A stretch of DNA of 64,000 nucleotides from Sporothrix humicola (taxonomy: Eukaryota > Ascomycota > Sordariomycetes > Ophiostomatales > Ophiostomataceae), in contig WNYE01000013.1 in assembly GCA_021396245.1 (NCBI GenBank), positions 1-64,000 of the forward strand, in the 5' to 3' direction. Both the position numbers and the translations under genes were made by a program. Shown in pieces: positions 35,201-46,200 of this stretch. How positions within the stretch are numbered: position 1 is the first letter of the stretch; the number at the start of each line of letters is the position of its first letter. The notes under the pieces were generated by a model. That model did no database searches. It was not told where the DNA came from and saw only the letters and a list, made by a program, of their open reading frames with translations.

Positions 35201-37709
35201 AGTCGCTGCTGTCGGACGGCCGGCGGCTGCGACTTTGAGAGCTGAGATTGAGATTGACGGGAGAAGGAGAAACTTGACGCGATCCACGAGGGATGGCCGA
35301 CGGCCAGAGGGACAGGCGGTCTTCGCGCGACGAGACCGAATCGGCTCGTGAGTCGGTGCTAGGACGACGATACCCAGCAGAAGGAGGAGCAGGCGCAGGA
35401 GTATGACCAAGAGCGGGACGTGCACCCACGCCGCTTGCGCTCGCACTGACACTCAAGCTCGCGCTTGTGTTGCTGGTGGTCTGAGACAGCTCGTAGCCGG
35501 TGTTTTGGTTCTCGATGATCTCGCCTCCGGCAATCACGACTGGACTGAGTCGGTCGCGGAGAAAGGGGTCTTGGAACTGGGGACTGCTCGAGAGACTTTC
35601 CTGAGACGACCCGGTGCCACGGAGAAAGGTGCTGACGCTGCTGCTTCTGCGGCGCCCGGATCCCAGTCTGCCATATCCCTCGTGCCCGGTGCCAGCCGCA
35701 GGGCCCTTGCGCGTTGAGCCGCTGACATCCTTCTTGTCAACAGAAGAGTTGGATTGACCGCTGTTATCTGCAGGCGGTGCAGTCTTGGTTCGGCGCCCGA
35801 ACAGAGGAAATCTTGTGCGAAAGTTTGAGACGTTGGGGCTTGGCGTGCGCGTGGTTCTTCCACTCGTTTCTCTGTTTCCCTGGGGCTGCACCTGTGCCTG
35901 TGCCTGTGTCTGCACTCGGCCCAGCCGTGAGTCTTCCCGCGAAGAAATCGTACTTGAAGACAGCGTAGGGCCAGGGGACGATGAGACAGTCCTGGACTGG
36001 GTTGTCTGACTTTGGGCGATCCCGGCAGGCTGGCGAGTAGGCGATCGAACCGAATCCTGGGGTCGGACAGGCTGCGAACGTGAGGGCGACCCTGGTCTAC
36101 GTTGCTGATATTGCTGCTGCTGCTGGTGCTGGTCGTACAGGAATCGGTGCTGGTCGACTGGGGGCGACGTTGATTGATGGAGTTCGTCCAGATGGTCGGG
36201 CGAAGGTGCATATGCCAGGCTGGTGAGGTTGCTCTGAATGACAGGGAGGGGGAAGTCCAGTTGCGATAGGTCGGGCGTGCCATCTCGGCTGGGACGTGCT
36301 GGCGGTGTTTGTTGCTGGCGAGGCGGCTGAGTCTGGGGCGATGTGACCGTTCTCTGCCGTTGAGCAGGGGCTACTGTTGCCGATGAGCCGGATACATCGC
36401 CTTTTGTGGCGGAATTTTGTGATGCCGAAGGACGGGTCGTCCTGCTGGATGCTGCTGGCTGGGTAGTCGGAGTAGTCGTACGTGACCGCTGCTTCATAGG
36501 TGAGCTCCTTTCCTTCTCACTATCCGACTCCTTGAATTTCTGCGATGATTTTCGCGGCGGCGGACTCGGTGGCACCGGCGACATTCTCTTCTTCCGGATC
36601 TTCTCCCTCTTATCGCCTCCACGAACTGTTCCATTCGAGGATGAAGACGACGAGTTGAGGGACTCGCGGATTGCAGCAAGAGTCTGCGTGGGTGCAACGG
36701 AGCCATTTGCGCCGTTACCAGTCATCGAGTCTTTACCAAAGCTGCCGGCGCGGCCCCGAACTGGCTGCCGCAGCCGCGGTGCAGATGGCATACGCACAGA
36801 AGACATCAGCCCGGGAGAGTGGGATGACATGGACGTCGGCGTTGTATCACGGCTGTACGGCCCGGGCCCAGGTGACTCTGAAAAGCGCGTGGATGGACTA
36901 CCGCTCATTCCGCTGGTCAGGCTGTTCGAGCCGGAGAAATACGGCGTTGGCGGAGGAGGAAAGCCCTCTGTAGCCAACCGAAATAGAATATCCGGGTGCT
37001 TGGGTCCATACCCGTCCGATGTTGCTGGCGAGACATCAATATCACGATACCGGTCCAGCTCCGGGTAGATGGTGACCGTGTGGGCACTGGTCACCTCCAC
37101 CTTCCGGGCAACTCGGAGTTCCGCCGGGCTTTCCGTCAGACCACGATCCATGTCGAGTGGCGTTTGGGACCGTGTTGCCGAAGAGGAAGAGCTAGTGCCT
37201 GCCGAGTTGTTGCGTGACCGTGCGCTGGACGACTTTGTCCCAGAAGACTGGATGGAGCTACCGGATGCACTGCGCTGGTACCGTGGAGCCGATGCTGAAG
37301 GTGATATGACGTTTGGGCTAGGCCGGGTGGCGCCTGAAGAGTTGATTGCCGTACCCCATGACTGCGACTGGTGAGTTAGAGGCGGGCGTGACTGGCTCTT
37401 TTGCCGCGGATCAGAAGGTCGTCGTGATGCTGAAGATGAAGATGAAGAAGAAGATGCTGTCGATGGTCCTGGGTTGGACTGCGGTATTCTGCTGGAAATA
37501 TTCTGGCGACTGGTCGGAAGTGATGAAGATGATGTTGGTATGGAAGGTGGCCCGGACGATGCGAGTCTGCGGGTGCTTTCTGTTTCCCGGTGCAATGGTG
37601 GGCGGATCCGGCTGGCGTCTTGCGGAGCAAGGCTGTTTGTTCCTCGTGGTGTTCTTGTCCGATCACCTTGTCCCTGAGGGGGCCTTAATCCAGGTCTGAG
37701 GGACGCCAT
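32289..37709 (-). CDS. Giant disordered protein with C-terminal methyltransferase-like domain
   Basis: A single 5.4-kb exon on minus encodes 1806 residues. Residues 1 to about 1470 are Ser/Pro/Gln/Arg-rich with many SP, RPS and polyQ patches, so mostly disordered, with frequent possible phosphosites. The last 330 residues have a class I methyltransferase-like layout: VLVIDGLGNDDWSFYAAETY (about 1511-1530) in the motif I position, then FTTVVFRFPAAAP, then ARRVLKPGGYIELSILDVDL, matching the post-II strand of Methyltransf_11 proteins. Motif I is DGLGND instead of the usual DxGxGxG, so SAM binding may be weakened. I know fungal proteins of this plan only as uncharacterised methyltransferase-domain proteins; the substrate is unknown. 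The start at 37709 is the first ATG of the frame. A canonical donor in the leader hints at a 5' UTR intron. Confidence 0.85.
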   Translation of the reverse strand: MASLRPGLRPPQGQGDRTRTPRGTNSLAPQDASRIRPPLHRETESTRRLASSGPPSIPTSSSSLPTSRQNISSRIPQSNPGPSTASSSSSSSSASRRPSDPRQKSQSRPPLTHQSQSWGTAINSSGATRPSPNVISPSASAPRYQRSASGSSIQSSGTKSSSARSRNNSAGTSSSSSATRSQTPLDMDRGLTESPAELRVARKVEVTSAHTVTIYPELDRYRDIDVSPATSDGYGPKHPDILFRLATEGFPPPPTPYFSGSNSLTSGMSGSPSTRFSESPGPGPYSRDTTPTSMSSHSPGLMSSVRMPSAPRLRQPVRGRAGSFGKDSMTGNGANGSVAPTQTLAAIRESLNSSSSSSNGTVRGGDKREKIRKKRMSPVPPSPPPRKSSQKFKESDSEKERSSPMKQRSRTTTPTTQPAASSRTTRPSASQNSATKGDVSGSSATVAPAQRQRTVTSPQTQPPRQQQTPPARPSRDGTPDLSQLDFPLPVIQSNLTSLAYAPSPDHLDELHQSTSPPVDQHRFLYDQHQQQQQYQQRRPGSPSRSQPVRPQDSVRSPTRQPAGIAQSQTTQSRTVSSSPGPTLSSSTISSREDSRLGRVQTQAQAQVQPQGNRETSGRTTRTPSPNVSNFRTRFPLFGRRTKTAPPADNSGQSNSSVDKKDVSGSTRKGPAAGTGHEGYGRLGSGRRRSSSVSTFLRGTGSSQESLSSSPQFQDPFLRDRLSPVVIAGGEIIENQNTGYELSQTTSNTSASLSVSASASGVGARPALGHTPAPAPPSAGYRRPSTDSRADSVSSREDRLSLWPSAIPRGSRQVSPSPVNLNLSSQSRSRRPSDSSDSEAVMKSTLAFRRSVQRLRSPDRAQVRVPRPIVVRPGQASAVTSAMTSADMSIMSDDSIIETRPDTANSRGRKGSVSVANEKQAAMPKKLTKRARSPRKWNLFGRSQSQPAVSKKALQSTSTVAVTIEPAVVPIEKKKPVAFYAMIDSSEQEDGDMDVEDILREARALGSPTMPVQLGSRERRPSIEQTVFGSDSAPGLLPGFQPTRARAPPPPSPALSQLSQQVQFHTDAVPLAQEQQQSQQYSQPPVYEQPPVQQQPPVQQQTRLQLSRSAAGPVVREVPIETPPQDAGLNASAAASAPRQGRPSRLPQVGRIPKVVSARPEQTSPKSFSRPFNRVSMQMPSSLAPLLNSLDTASVAKGPSPPKSITPDLMHDGGSTVTGSSADPTALRFRLSRNLSPDAEFIDQGNEFFSLSPRKDSQTTSCTSSSGLFSFADATAVVPDPSAPLVEDEIWDEYNDLLGEDGGKVPQSATSSQGMPFHLEVPPAKEVRTAPDTVVGTAKRLDQRTVAAPLESPTIVINLRPKRSISDAGSRKSRPPVASSIYSVNSPTRLVEHSADDQRDSTLSQPPPTPFSVTDFVSGYGDRNNSGIAPKKQLPLVTIASKRSSSSSQRSAKHRTRVSDSSVYSQVSEDNSPISQVNLRVGSMTVSKWLTFGHVLFSPARDDMVKAVSPPNGHSVLVIDGLGNDDWSFYAAETYPAATFFNLSPRAPLPIDQKNGASAFPISPPNHHQTQYISHADKLPFGSELFTTVVFRFPAAAPESHYKNIVNEARRVLKPGGYIELSILDVDLNNMGPRTRRAIRRLKEQVNGHTPDMHLGSAADVILRFLGTRGFTDIKSCRVGVPVASAIPRPLSDLMVPGSGPDAKRTAPAASKPKKDQRSLAEMINDESPVADENITNTVARVGRWWHSRCYGDAALEPSKRSAPNTTGSSDMWMDRALLAECEEWRTNLKLMVCYARVPDIKRVASI

Positions 37710-39100
37710 GGTCTATTGAATATTCACAAGCAAGCCCCATGAGGGTGGATGTGATATAACCGAAGAAATGATGTCCCGTCTCTTTCTGTCTCAAGCGATC
37801 ATACCACAATCATGGTATGAGGTTTTTGCGGCTAGACACGTTGAAAATACCTACCAGGGTGTGAAGGTCAGCAAAAGATGCCCGAAAAGTCGGAACGGCG
37901 GTTAAGAGTGAGGCACGAACCTTTGCAAGGTGAGCGTGCGGGATATCACTCTCACTTCTCCGTGAAATAAATTATAAGATGCTGACCGGTAAGCGCGAGA
38001 CCGGACGAAAAATGGGCAGGCAGAACAGGCGAGTGAAACAAGAAGAGGTGAATGATGAGGAGGGGATATTAAACAAAAGAATAGTTTCAAATATAAAGTG
38101 GCCCAGCCTAGGAAGAAGACAAAAAGAAAAGAAGAAAAAATATGTGCCGACAGTACGACTAGACCGGGATAATGGCCATGAAGTACTGATGAATGATGAA
38201 AAGGGGAAGAAAAGTAAGAAGAATAGAAAAGAAGTCAAAAAGAAACACAAAACAATGAGAGGTTTAAAAAAGTGACAGGCCAGGAAAGGGAAAACAGTAG
38301 TCTAGGGGAAATGGGCCGGGGCCGTAGTTCGAGGTGATAGGAAATATATGGGTAGGGGATGTGATGGGGGAAATGGCAGTAGGTGATGGGGTGATGGAGG
38401 GTAGTTAAGTGAGAGGTGTGGGAGGGTATATTGAGCCGGCCTAGTGAGTCTGCGTTGAAGAACCGTTAGCTGGTGTGTGTCGAAATGAAAAATAGTAAGA
38501 GTATGGGAGTAATGTGGCGCAAGAAGGAAAATGAAGTGTAATCCAAACCAGGTTGAACATTTCAAAAAGAGGTTGTTTGTATAACTTACCGGGTTATTCG
38601 AGGTGCTGCCCGTGAGGTGAACGAGGCAAAGACAAAGACTGATGTATGAGATAGAAGAATACAGGAATCAAGGAAAAAGAGGAGAGAAAGAGAAAGACAA
38701 GAGACATCAAGATTAACTAGCTCGCGGGAGCTTACAGAGGCGGACAATTCAACGGTATATACCTATATACCTTCATTGAGTTGAAAGGTGTCTCTCCTCA
38801 CATCCAGTAGACGAGGAGACAGGGGTACATTGGAAGAGAGAGATGTGTGGAGAGATGGAGGAGGCAAAGGCAGTTGAAGACGAGGTATGGAGGGAGGGGT
38901 GAAAGAAGAGATGGAAGAGGGGCGTGAAGATACAAGGCGAAGGAGTAGGAAGAGGAAGAGAGAAAAAAATCAAATACAAAAAATAGAAACAGAAGAGAAC
39001 AAATGGATAAAAGAAATAAAGATCAAAAGCAGCCAAACAGAATCGTCAAAAATTGAGAATATAGAGGCAGGAAAACATGGGCAAAACCAGACCGGAATCT
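37710..39100 (-). promoter_or_regulatory. CT-rich leader/promoter of the giant methyltransferase-like gene
   Basis: Read on minus, this stretch is strongly pyrimidine-rich, as expected for the leader of the gene starting at 37709. A GTAAGT donor on minus occupies 38584-38589, and a CAATAG acceptor lies directly before the ATG (at about 37713), so an 876-nt leader intron is possible. A TATATACC direct repeat at 38756-38771 offers TATA-like sequence about 1.05 kb upstream of the ATG. Confidence 0.4.
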
Positions 39101-40586
39101 CAAATGGGGTGGCACATCAGCATGTATGTGCCTCCCAGCGTTTTGGTGTACTCACATTTGGTGTATGCTGTCTGGCGTTGGTGTTTTCTCTTTTCTTCTT
39201 TTGGCCACACCCCTCCTGCGGAGAGGCGATGGGACTGGGACTGGGACAGGGTGCAGGCCTCTAAGAGGGTTTGACTCTGGACCGCCAGCCATGGCGATCC
39301 CGCAATCGTAAGGTGCAGAAAAAACCTGCAGTGTGGCGGTTCCCTCTTTTGTAGCTGTCTTTTGGCGTCTCCCTTATTCTTTTTTCTATATTTGCAGCGC
39401 TGTTTGTGCTGCTTTCTTTTTCAATACTGCACGTGCTGCCTGGATGTGGGAAGGACACTCGCTGGCATGCGTTTTTTGCTGGATGCCACTTGTGGTCACC
39501 GGTCCAAAGTCGTCATGTGCAAACTCTCCACAGGCGGCCGATGGGTGAGCAAGGCGTTTGAATGTTGGCCCGGCCGACCCAATATTCTCATATGGCGAGG
39601 ACTTTGAGCATTTTTGCAATGCCGGTCGTCTATGCCCGTTGAAGTCTGAGTCTTGGACAAGGCCAAAGGAGCGGCCAAAGAGGCCCGCATCGAAGACTGG
39701 ACACGAGCAGCCGGCATCCTGGTCCATGATAAAACGAAGAAAAAAGAAAATAAGGTCAAGGGGGGTGCATGCTTGGAGGAGTGGTGGAGAGTGGACGACG
39801 GAAGCTTGCAAAGAAACAAAACACTTGAGGCCCCCAGAAGGTGCAGAGATATGGAGTACGGAGTCTGGGAATCAAAGAGTCAAGCAGAGGCAGGAGCAGC
39901 AGACGACAGTCGAGTGGTGCAAGAGGCAGTCTTGGGAGGAGGGGGTGGTGAGGAAGGCGTGGTGGAGCAGCCTCTTTCCTGGTGGGGATAGGCCCTGGTT
40001 TGCTCTTTCCTTCACTTTTGCCTCCCTCACCAAGTTCTTGACCAGTGTCTTTTTGACTTTTATTTATTATTTATTTACTGTTTATTATCTACCTATTAAT
40101 CTTTTATCTCTAAAATCTTGGGCGGCATCGTAGCCACTTTCTGTGCTGCCCCCTCTTTTTTTTCCAACCCCTTCTGCTGCAGAGGGTAAACTGCGCCCTG
40201 GCTTTTGCATACGGCGATGCCCTATGAGAGGCAGAATACTGGATCCGCGGTTGCCATTGGCTGTAGAGAGCTGTCAAACCACCCAATCGCACTTGCCCGG
40301 CCTGGGGTCGACAGGGACGCCTGGGACGTGAAATTCGCGGAAGGTGTGAAAACGGGGCAAGTGCGAGCGGCAGAACCCAGAACGCGCAGGAAAGCGCGAA
40401 CGGTTTATCAAGGTGGAAACTTTGCACGAATGTTCATGTTGAAGCAATTGGAGTCAAGGGTATGGTGCACATCGCGGTGCATACTGAGTACGAGTACGAG
40501 TGCTGCAGACAGTGCCCGGGGTGCAGATTTTTGTTTCTCCATTTCTTGGGTATATCTGTCAGAATAATTGTTGCCTCTGTCCTGTA

Positions 40587-40603
40587 TTACGAGGTACTCG
40601 TAA
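40587..40603. repeat. Perfect inverted repeat, 7-bp arms
   Basis: TTACGAG and CTCGTAA arms flank GTA. It is a compact palindromic site that could bind a dimeric factor, or could be chance. Confidence 0.7.
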
Positions 40604-40733
40604 GGTGGCGAGAAAAACGGAAGAAGTGAGCAGCCGAGACTGGCCACCAGAGGGAGGAGCTGTAAGGAAGAAGAAGGAGCGACGTTGGCAGCGGGAAGGC
40701 ACAAAGACCAGACGTTGGCAGCTACGATCAAGC

Positions 40734-40750
40734 AAAAAAAAAAAAAAAAA
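40734..40750. repeat. A17 tract
   Basis: A homopolymer of 17 A in gene-poor DNA. Confidence 0.9.
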
Positions 40751-41689
40751 GACTCTTCTCAAGGCCACGATAGAGGAAGGAGTCAACAAACATCTGACTG
40801 GTGTGTGCGCAGTGAGCATCGTCTCGGCGGGTAGGCGCGGACGGAGCCAGAACAGACGTCGATCGCGAGCATTCAGTGGTGACCCTGGGCCCACTTTATT
40901 AGGAAGGTGGCCGCTAAGATAACGCAAAAAGCGAAAGTTGACTGCAAGATGCCAGAACGACACAAGTCAACAGACGACAAGACTGACAAAAACGAGACGG
41001 ACCAGTGCGCTAACCGGCAATTCCAGGCTAAAAAGAACTAAAAGAAGCGCCTGAAACCCCAGAGCCAGTGGGCCTAAAAGGCCCCCCAAAAGTCGAGATG
41101 GAATAAAAGAGACTAAATGGCTTTAAAGAGCGTGAGGAACGTCTCGTTGGCGAGTTGGTGTGCCAGCACAGCATGTCTTCAGCTTGCCCCAGGCGCTGTG
41201 CACCGCTGATCTTTTGTGACTGGAGTGACAGAGAGTTCATTGGTGGTGAATACGTCGTCGCCGTGGGCATGACCGCGAACTCCTGCATGTGGTTCTAGGT
41301 TTCTGGTTTTCTGGTTTTCTTTTCTTATTTATTTTTTCTGTTTCCGAATGCATGTCTCAGTCTGCACCAGCCGAGAGGCCCTCGGCCACGAGGTTGATGA
41401 GAAAGAGGGTGTCCCAGATGCTCAAATCCATGGATGGCATTTGAGATTCAGAGTCTCCTTTCTTGTGTATATCTTCACACACAACCTTTATGTCTTTTAA
41501 CATCTTTGAATTATCCACTGATTTGCACAGCTAGCGCTAATTCTCGACTAACACAGCGACTACGCAAAAGGAAAGGCCCGCGGGAGCCGGGGCGGTGACT
41601 AGCGACCAACGGTCTGTTCCTGTCTGTTGCAAACTTGCACGTGTGGTGTGTCCAAATGTCTCTGCCAACGTTTTTTGTTAGTTGTTGAC

Positions 41690-41713
41690 TTTCTTAGTTT
41701 CTTAGTTTCTTGG
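41690..41713. repeat. Tandem 8-mer TTTCTTAG x3
   Basis: Two exact copies and a third ending GG instead of AG. Confidence 0.8.
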
Positions 41714-42881
41714 TCTGTCAGGATGCTAGTTTGTCTATGTCTTGACTTTCTTTTTGCACCTTCTTCCTACGGCATCTTTCCGTTTCTCGCAGCCCCCTGC
41801 TCCTGCCGTTTTGTGCGCGGCCTCAACTCGGGGAAGACACGCGGTCGTCGCTTCCCTGTCTTCGTCGCCGCACCGTCGTCCCTTCCATCCAGAAAAAAAA
41901 CGAACAAAAAACGAACCCATGCTCCTGCCCTCGTGATTCGTCCATGCCAGCCACATGGGGGCCAAACGGGAAGGAGGGAACCACCAGTCCCCCTCGTCCC
42001 TTCACCATAAGATTTTTCATTGGCCATGTTGATGCCAAAAGCCATGATTTTCGACCAATCGTGTTGCCGACCCCCACTTGGTGTGAAATCCTTCTTGACT
42101 TCGCATTTTCTCTCTCTCTCTGCCTCTCCTCTTGTCATGCCCTTTGCGTCCACAACCTTGCGACCTCTTCACCACCACACCCTCACAGTCTGAAAAGTCT
42201 TGTCGACCCTGGTTGCAACGTGAAAGGCAGCATCGGGTCACACGAACGGCTCAACACTCGGATGGTCTCAGTCGCACACCCAATTCGACTGTCCCCTGCC
42301 ACTTTCTTTCTTCTGTGATTCCTTCTCTCGTTCTCTTATCCCCTTCTTTTTTATGCCGATCTCCTTCGATTCGATATGCAAAATGCAAGAGTTGCGCCGG
42401 GCAGCTTCTGCATGCAGATTGGCTACCAACATGAGCCGTGAAAACTCGAGGTTTGCTCATACATATTAACAAGGAGTGTTGCACAGACAAGACCTGTACT
42501 TGCACAAAGATATTCGGATATCTTGATACACAAAAGCCAAAACACATAAAGGATACAAAAAATGGAGGCGGACAAAAAAAAATAGGATGAGACGCCGCAA
42601 GATCTTCTTCTCCGAGTCGCACATTGAGAGCGGTGAGCGTTTATCGAGGCGGTCTACAAGAATCGCGAAAACAAGCCGAAAACAGGCAAGCCGTAACGAG
42701 TTAGGGGGACGAAAAAGCCATGACCGCGAGCCTATTCACAAAGTGTCGAAAAAAGAGCGAAAGGCAACGAAAAACAAAATCGGTATCATCGACGAACAAC
42801 GTCATCGCCCAAATCTGCAACTTGATGACAGTCTGCCTTGCAAAGGAAGCTGAGAGGGAAGGCTGAGGAGCCTCAACAAAA

Positions 42882-42905
42882 TGCAAGTCTGCAAGTCTGC
42901 AGGTC
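42882..42905. repeat. Tandem 8-mer TGCAAGTC x3
   Basis: Two exact copies and one TGCAGGTC variant, in gene-poor DNA. Confidence 0.8.
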
Positions 42906-44880
42906 TGCCCTTGATGCGTTGGCAAACTGCAGGAACATCATCTGCCATTGCAGCATGACCACAGAAAGACGTGAGAAAAAGAAGTCAAGGTGAGAGCGGC
43001 CCTGATATGCGACCCGAGGCGCTGGGAAGCGAGAACCCAGGAAGCGAGAAACTCCAAAGAGTCAGAGGGATGCACGGATCAATCCTGCTTTCCATCCTAG
43101 ATCCTGCTTGCCTTTGTGCCTGAACACTGCACAAAAAAAAGAGAGGCAAGCAAAAACCCTTCTCCTGCAGAAGGCTGCCTCCTGCCAACGCACACTTTGA
43201 AGGCGATTTCTTCCCCCAGCAACCCCGATTTGGGTCATGCAAACCCCAAAAACCAAGGCATCATGCAATGTACCTCGAATCCCAAACTCATTTGCTTTTG
43301 TGCATACTCTGGGAACCAAACGGATAGCCCGAATTCTTTGAGGCTTCAGGCCTCATTTACTCTTGTGATGCAGCATGTTTCTGCGATTGTTTAAATATAG
43401 CACAATCTGAGTGTCTGCATATTTTTTGTGCTTGCCCTGCATGCTGCAGGCGAGGAAGCAAGATGGGTATGCACGTCTGCCCAGAAGGCATCCTTCTCTT
43501 TACCCTTTAACTCTGCTTCACCTTTTGGCGAGCTGCACTTCGCCACGGCCACCACGATGTGGCTGGTACTAACAGCAAACGGGGCCAAAACGTCGCCCTG
43601 TTTGCCCTGCTTGCCCTGTATTTTGTTGGCCATGAGGCGAGGACAGGCAGACGCTGTGCAGCAAAACTTTTTCGCCTCCTCCGAGATCGAGACATAGATG
43701 CCCTTGTTGATAATATTCACAAGCCATCGACAAGGACAAAAAACCAACAACACTTTCATGACATGTCCAAAGTTGGCAACTGCTTAATTCTGCGTTTATC
43801 TCTTCTTTTCTTTTACTTGTCCCCTTCTCTCCTAACGACACCCCTGTCCTGTCAGGACGCACAAACGCGGCACAAGGGGACTCTAGGAAACCGACCTGGC
43901 CATTGTCTGTTCTCCTTCCGTCCCCATCATCGACTGACAGGGGTCTTTTCCTCTGCGATTGGGTAGCTTTTGCAACCACCAACGGACGATTTCTGGGTTT
44001 CCAGACTGTGGTTTGAGAGGGGCATCTGTCTTTTCTTCTTGCATTCTCCACGAAAGGATGACTTGTATGGTGTTTGGACAACAAGATTCGCTCCTGATAA
44101 CGTGATCGACGGCGGCTTAGATGGCTTCTAGCCCAGCCTTTTGGTATTACGACGTATTATTACACGCTGTAAGTCGTCTTGTCTTATATCTTGACAGGTT
44201 TGGTATACACTGTCCAGAACGTGCTCCTGGCCATTGACACATCTTGAACGTCCTTTTACATGTGCTGTCTTCTTTGGCCACTCTATCTCCTGCCGTGTTT
44301 CCTCATCGACGTTGTCAATGGTGGGGTCAAGACATATATTGCTTCTTTCTTTAATGGCCGTCGCCACCGGAGACTTGCAACTCGGTTAGGAGCTTCCAGG
44401 TAACAGGTGAAAAGAAAAAAGGCAGAGACAGAAAGAAGGAGTGGTGAGGGACAGAAGGAATAGAACGTCCCACCACAGCCCGTCAAGACGCATGGACCAA
44501 CGGGACGCCGTCGTGCACGGTCGGTGGCGATAAAAATAAGAAATTAACGATGAGAGGACGACGACTGAGTATGGAAGTCAGAGTTGAATTCCTGCAGCTT
44601 ATGGCACCACTCGCCTTGTTGGAGTTGAAGGCCAACAGAAACTAACACAGACTTTTGCTCTATATGCACGTGTTCCTCTTCCGGTCTGTTCGGTCTTGTG
44701 GTCTTGTTGACATTTGACCAGTAGAAAATCAAAACAGCCTTCTCGTCGTTCTTGTCGTCAAAGTCAGCATAAAACGACGGCGATCAGCCGTGTCTTGTGA
44801 CCGAGTTGGGGAAAACGCCAAAACTAGCTCAGGAACTGGATTTGTTTTCTCACAAACACTCTCGTCTTCCGTTGTGTCTG

Positions 44881-46200
44881 ACGAGAAATAAACCTATTTA
44901 TTTTGAACATATTTACTTTGATAGTTTATTTGCATTCTTCTTAACTTCCTCACGACTGTGCTCATTCATCTGTGCACTTCACACCCCTTTTCCTGTTTCT
45001 CGGGATCTGTGTGTGCGGATTGGTGCGAGACATGCAGGACCCTTTTCCAAAGATTTGCCAAACAAATTCCTCGCAATCCTTTCTCTGTCAGTTTTCTCAG
45101 CTCGGCTCAGCTCAGCCTGCAGTGTTCCGTTGCGAACCGAGTCGCAAATGCATGCCACAATCGTCTTCTCGTATCGTGAGTTATTCGTTACCAACAGACT
45201 GACAAGACACAAATTTTACCTTGAGACAACGGGCGGCTTATTTACTCCGTGAACCTGCATCCGTCTCCCCTTATGCAAGCCACTGGTGGTTTTTTTCTTA
45301 TTCTAGTTCTTTCTGTTTGACAACATCATCGTCCATTAAGCGCTTCGGTTTCTATTAGTCTTTCTTTTCGAGCAGCCCTTCAGCCTTTTCCAGCCTTCCA
45401 GCCTTCCCGAATGTGCCCCCTTTTGTAAACGACCTTTTGCACCGTTTCCCTTCTCGGACAACTCGTACACGCCGCGTCTTTGTTCGCTCCGCTCGGCTTG
45501 AGGTACTTGACGATGCTAGTCTAATTCTCCAACCTCATTCGTCAGTCTGTTATACCACACTCGCTTCCCCCTTTTCTTTTTCTGACAACGTACTTTTGAT
45601 TTCTTTTTTTTTTTTTCTTCTTATCCTTCTTCATCCCCCCTCCACGTTCCTCTCGTGGCGTACGCATGGGCCAAATGGATTCTCCCGGTAGGGCTATGCC
45701 AAGGGAATCCTCGAGGCCTTCAACTGCCATTGTTGTCCTTTTCCCGTCTGTTGACTTCTAGCCCCTTCTGTCATCCTCTGCCCCCCCTTTGGCCTCATTT
45801 GGGCTCCTCTTCCCCTGGGGCCAAGCTCAAAAGAGGCTGGCTGGGTATGGCTTGGCCTTTTTGGCTGCAATTCTCCTTTGGTCGCCGAGTGCAATTCTTC
45901 ACGATGTTTTGTCTTCTGTTGTGTACTCGCTTAACGGCCTCGTCCGTCTCCCTTACATGATTTGCTCTTCACCATCTCCACCACCCGCCTCTACAAGCGC
46001 CATGATCCCCATAACTTCCAGCCTCTTGGTTGCCCCTGTGGCTGTGACTGATATTCGTGATCATGTTGTGATGACTGTAGACCAAAAGTTGGTACTCCTC
46101 TATTTATTCGCTGTTGACATTTACCTTCAGCCGGCCATACGAGCGGCCACCTTGTCCGAAGTTATATCGTGTGGAGAATACTGAGAAGACTGCAGGCCAG
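44881..46200 (+). other. CT-rich stretch with no gene following
   Basis: Long pyrimidine runs on plus (about 44940-45960) resemble the leaders seen before real genes in this window, yet no supported gene begins until 48052. The frame at 45789-46184 has no recognisable domain. Confidence 0.45.

Larger units (their letters stand above)
39101..44880. other. Gene-poor DNA, no gene supported
   Basis: Short frames only; none shows a recognisable domain or joins others through good splice sites. A pyrimidine-rich plus-strand stretch at about 41640-42360 looks like a leader but runs into no gene. Small repeats inside are listed separately. Confidence 0.5.

Noticed and set aside
39558..40133. 191-residue plus frame in the gene-poor interval
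   Set aside because: Mixed low-complexity sequence without domain or splice partners; the end is T-rich non-coding sequence.
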